A DNA stretch of 38,095 nucleotides, taken from positions 1 through 38,095 of the IMG/VR virus record IMGVR_UViG_3300024520_000216, one strand, 5' to 3'. The position numbers and the translations under genes are program-made. The notes below the pieces were generated by a model. It saw only the letters and a program-made list of their open reading frames with translations. It was not told where the DNA came from and searched no databases. Source of the DNA: a virus. The stretch's first letter is position 1. Every line of letters starts with the position of its first letter. Below, piece after piece: positions 36,234 through 38,095 of the stretch.

Positions 36234-36367
36234 ATGAAAAATTTGAGCAAGATGAACTTGTCGACCAGGTAGAAGAGGAGAAAAATATTTACCTAATTAA
36301 AATCCCTAAAAATTTAAAATTTTATTTTCGCACTTACGCGAACAAGAAAACATGGAGACGAATATGA
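36234..36367 (+). pseudogene. Small ORF with apparent frameshift or non-standard start
   Basis: ATG 36234 opens a 12-codon ORF ending at 36272, but an overlapping frame stays open to TGA 36367, which overlaps the next start as ATGA like other genes here. One extra A in the five-A run at 36237-36241 would join ATG to that frame and give a 44-residue protein (MKKFEQDELVDQ, IYLIKIPKNLKFYF, then a basic end). Alternatively, translation could begin at ATT 36287, six bases after GAGGAG, giving 26 residues. Sequencing error, real frameshift or AUU start cannot be separated here. Confidence 0.5.
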
Positions 36368-36882
36368 CGAAACTTATTACACCAGAATTTAGAGGTAGCT
36401 TTGTAACAGTGATGACACCAAAAGCTTTTTCAGCAGACCACGCCGCAAAATATTCTATAGTTGTTGCATTGCCTAAAGAAGATCAATTTTTTAAAGATTT
36501 AGATAAAGCAATGAATGATGCAGCAATGGAAAAGTGGGGAGAGATTCCTAAAAAGTTAAAAACTTTTTTAAAAGACGGTGATAAAGAAGATGAGAAATAT
36601 GATTGGGCGGGGAAAACTGTTTTCACTGCTTCAAATAAATCTCAACCAGGCATTGTTGTTAGAACAGAGCAAGGACTTGTTGAACCTATGCGCGATGAAG
36701 ATATTTATTCAGGTGCTTTCTATCGAGCATCCGTTAGACCTTACGCTTATGAATATAATAAAACTAAAGGCGTTGCAATTTCTTTAGACAATGTTATGAA
36801 AACAAGAGATGGTGAAAAATTCGCTTCAAGAACCAAAGCTCAAGAAGATTTTGCGGATTTTGTTGAAGGTGACTGGGACTAA
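36364..36882 (+). CDS. DUF2815 putative ssDNA-binding protein, 172 aa
   Basis: Matches the DUF2815 family, which accompanies DUF2800 and PolA in phage replication modules and has an OB-fold SSB-like character. Visible family-like segments are SFVTVMTPKAF, KYSIVVALPK, IYSGAFYRASVRPYAY and VAISLDNVMKTRDG. The acidic tail (DFADFVEGDWD) resembles the protein-interaction tail of SSB proteins. I chose ATG 36364, with GGAG six bases upstream and an ATGA overlap with the preceding frame; ATG 36352 lacks a site. A strong terminator follows. Confidence 0.88.
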   Translation: MTKLITPEFRGSFVTVMTPKAFSADHAAKYSIVVALPKEDQFFKDLDKAMNDAAMEKWGEIPKKLKTFLKDGDKEDEKYDWAGKTVFTASNKSQPGIVVRTEQGLVEPMRDEDIYSGAFYRASVRPYAYEYNKTKGVAISLDNVMKTRDGEKFASRTKAQEDFADFVEGDWD

Positions 36883-36902
36883 ATTAAAAATTTAATTTTT
36901 AT

Positions 36903-36930
36903 GAACCCTCTAAATTGAGGGTTCTTTTTT
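36903..36930 (+). terminator. Intrinsic terminator after the DUF2815 gene
   Basis: GAACCCTC (36903-36910) pairs perfectly with GAGGGTTC (36917-36924) around TAAATT, followed by six T. It separates the SSB-like gene from the nucleotide-metabolism operon. Confidence 0.92.
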
Positions 36931-36959
36931 CAACTAATAATTATATTTAAGGAGGCGGT

Positions 36960-37313
36960 ATGTTTAAACACATAAAACATCAGCACAAACATTTTAATAT
37001 TCTTTACACTGGTAGACCTAGACATTTGACACCTGAAGAAAAAGAATTCTATATAAAAGCAATCCTAGAAGAAGTTCAAGAATACCTTGAAGCAAAATCT
37101 CTAGAAGACGAATTCGACGCTCTTCTTGACATTATGGTGTTTACTGCCGGAGCTTTAATCAGACAAGGTTTTGATGGCGATGCAGGAATAAAAGAAGTTG
37201 TTAAAGCCAACATGCAGAAAATCGTCGGGCCTTTAGATAAAAGAGGTAGCTTTAAATTAGATCTTCAAAAACCTGTTGGATGGAAGCCGCCAAACTTAAG
37301 TCAGTTCTTATAA
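36960..37313 (+). CDS. MazG-like NTP pyrophosphohydrolase, 117 aa
   Basis: An all-alpha NTP pyrophosphatase fold. The metal-binding motif is ExxE at E38-E41 and a second acidic motif at D50-D53 with D57. The C-terminal KRGSFKLDLQKPVGW is typical of phage MazG-like proteins. Such enzymes turn (d)NTPs into (d)NMPs; dCTP or dUTP would be the useful substrate beside a dCMP-modifying enzyme, which is inference. AAGGAGG precedes ATG 36960, which comes right after a terminator, so a promoter or readthrough must feed this operon. Confidence 0.82.
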   Translation: MFKHIKHQHKHFNILYTGRPRHLTPEEKEFYIKAILEEVQEYLEAKSLEDEFDALLDIMVFTAGALIRQGFDGDAGIKEVVKANMQKIVGPLDKRGSFKLDLQKPVGWKPPNLSQFL

Positions 37314-37330
37314 ACTAAAGGAAATTTAAA

Positions 37331-37804
37331 ATGAAAAATAAAGAAAAAGATAACCGCTTTGAGTATCTTGATAAAGATAATCGCTATATATATCTTGATG
37401 AAGAAAACAAAGAAAACTCTTTTGATTCTCCAAAAGAGATTGCTGAAAAAATAGGCGCTTCAATTTTAAAAGTAGAAGAAGCCATGAAATTTGATAATGG
37501 TAAACCGCCAGTTCATCTTGTTGATAAAGAATTAATTTTAGAGACAGCAAAGATTTTAGGCTACGGGGCAGAAAAATATGAAGCGCATAATTGGAGAATA
37601 GGTATTCCCATTTCAAGATATTTTTCTGCAGCACAAAGGCATTTACTTGCATGGAATGATGGGGAGGATATTGATCCTGAATCTGGTCTCCTTCATTTGG
37701 CCCATGCTTCTTGCAATTTAATGTTCTTACTTTATCATACAAAAAATAATCCTCAGCTTGACGACCGTTTTAATCTTGAGAAAAATAAAGGCGGTAAAGA
37801 ATGA
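37331..37804 (+). CDS. DUF5664-type (dATP/dGTP diphosphohydrolase-like) protein, 157 aa
   Basis: The core KFDNGKPPVHLVDKELI, GAEKYEAHNW, RHLLAWNDGEDIDPESGLLHLAHASCN is the DUF5664 pattern, annotated as the N-terminal domain of dATP/dGTP diphosphohydrolases. His and Asp residues H104, D113, H122 and H125 are candidates for metal or substrate binding. The first 30 residues hold a tandem repeat, DNRFEYLDK then DNRYIYLDE, absent from most relatives I know. The stop overlaps the next start (ATGA), coupling it to the thymidylate-synthase-family gene. Confidence 0.82.
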   Translation: MKNKEKDNRFEYLDKDNRYIYLDEENKENSFDSPKEIAEKIGASILKVEEAMKFDNGKPPVHLVDKELILETAKILGYGAEKYEAHNWRIGIPISRYFSAAQRHLLAWNDGEDIDPESGLLHLAHASCNLMFLLYHTKNNPQLDDRFNLEKNKGGKE

Positions 37805-38095
37805 TTAATTATATTTTGTTAATGAAAAAAGTCCTAGCAAAAGGGCAAAGTCATAACGGAACGCTTTCACTATTTGGTGAGGGCTTGTCTTATGACCTTA
37901 GACGTGGTTTTCCGATAGTAACAACCAGGAAAATAAATTATAAAGCTGCTTTAGGTGAACTTGCTTGCTTTTTAAAAGGTGAAACAGATGTTAGAGAATT
38001 TCAAAAGAAAGATGTTAACTTTTGGAATGCTGATTGCTCTAAATCTTCATGGCAAGAAAATCCTCATTGTAAAAATGAGTTTGATCTTGGAGAAA
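37801..38095 (+). CDS. Thymidylate synthase family, predicted dCMP (hydroxy)methylase; N-terminal part
   Basis: Residues 1-98 of the protein completed at 1-652. Visible here are SHNGTLSLFG (17-26) in place of the usual DRTGTGT phosphate loop, RRGFPIVTTRK (34-44), and GELACFLKG with E53 matching the catalytic Glu of the family (E. coli E58). The missing arginine in the first loop is a second departure from ordinary thymidylate synthases. It begins at an ATGA overlap with the DUF5664 gene and leads on to the polymerase, forming one coupled nucleotide-replication operon. Confidence 0.9.
   Translation, partial: MINYILLMKKVLAKGQSHNGTLSLFGEGLSYDLRRGFPIVTTRKINYKAALGELACFLKGETDVREFQKKDVNFWNADCSKSSWQENPHCKNEFDLGE
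37953..38095. repeat. Terminal overlap, right copy
   Basis: Right-hand copy of the 143-bp overlap described at 1-143. Joining the copies rebuilds a single 267-residue thymidylate-synthase homologue running from 37801 across the junction to 652. Confidence 0.95.

Noticed and set aside
36352-36363. Upstream ATG as start of the DUF2815 gene
   Set aside because: No ribosome-binding site; ATG 36364 has GGAG at six bases and the ATGA overlap common in this genome.
1-38095. Integration or transposition module implied by the Mu-like head genes
   Set aside because: No integrase, transposase, MuB-like ATPase or attachment-like duplication was seen; only head morphogenesis resembles Mu.

Overview
The window is the complete genome of an AT-rich, tailed, siphovirus-like phage, given as a linear contig that closes on itself. 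Bases 1-143 repeat at 37953-38095 with two differences, and a thymidylate-synthase-family gene is split across the ends, so the molecule is circular or circularly permuted at about 37,952 bp. Strong Shine-Dalgarno sites, lipobox signal peptides, an M15 endolysin, a YdaS-type Cro repressor and Mu-like head genes suggest a low-GC Gram-negative, probably proteobacterial host. The sequence does not identify the host. I see no integrase, transposase, tRNA or CRISPR array.

Layout. The genome is two opposed halves. The replication half is on the plus strand (28858 to the right end, then 1-4735 after closing the circle). It carries a primase-helicase (28858), an SNF2 helicase (31193), a Cas4/RecB-like DUF2800 nuclease (32936), a DUF2815 putative ssDNA-binding protein (36364), a MazG-like NTP pyrophosphatase (36960), a DUF5664 protein (37331), a thymidylate-synthase homologue (37801 running into 1-652), a family A DNA polymerase (649), and then ten tightly packed very small genes. 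The virion and lysis half is on the minus strand, 27939 down to 4765. In transcription order it holds a VRR-NUC nuclease, small and large terminase, a portal fused to a Mu F-like domain, a protease with a nested scaffold, decoration and capsid proteins, head-completion genes with a fibre-like gene among them, tail tube, tail chaperone, tape measure, tail tip, tail fibre, M15 endolysin and a possible membrane protein/lipoprotein lysis pair. The halves diverge at a 0.9-kb structured non-coding region (27940-28857), the best origin candidate, and converge at a hairpin near 4760-4788.

How the genes work together. The replication genes make a nearly self-sufficient set: primase-helicase, polymerase, SSB-like protein and nucleases. 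The three coupled nucleotide genes appear to reshape the dNTP pool. The thymidylate-synthase homologue has Asp where thymidylate synthases have Asn at the base-recognition position, the substitution found in dCMP hydroxymethylases, so the phage may make modified cytosine. The head genes follow the Mu-type order. A 911-residue tape measure and the absence of sheath or baseplate genes indicate a long non-contractile tail.

Regulation. The most unusual pattern is a family of arrays of the hexamer RTTTAC/A repeated every 11 bp. They lie at or near the likely control regions of at least five transcription units: the portal operon, primase-helicase, repressor/SNF2 divergence, the 34.5-kb operon and the SSB operon. 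Candidate binders encoded here are a YdaS/Cro-like protein (31107 leftward) and a ribbon-helix-helix protein placed on the opposite strand inside the late region (13679).
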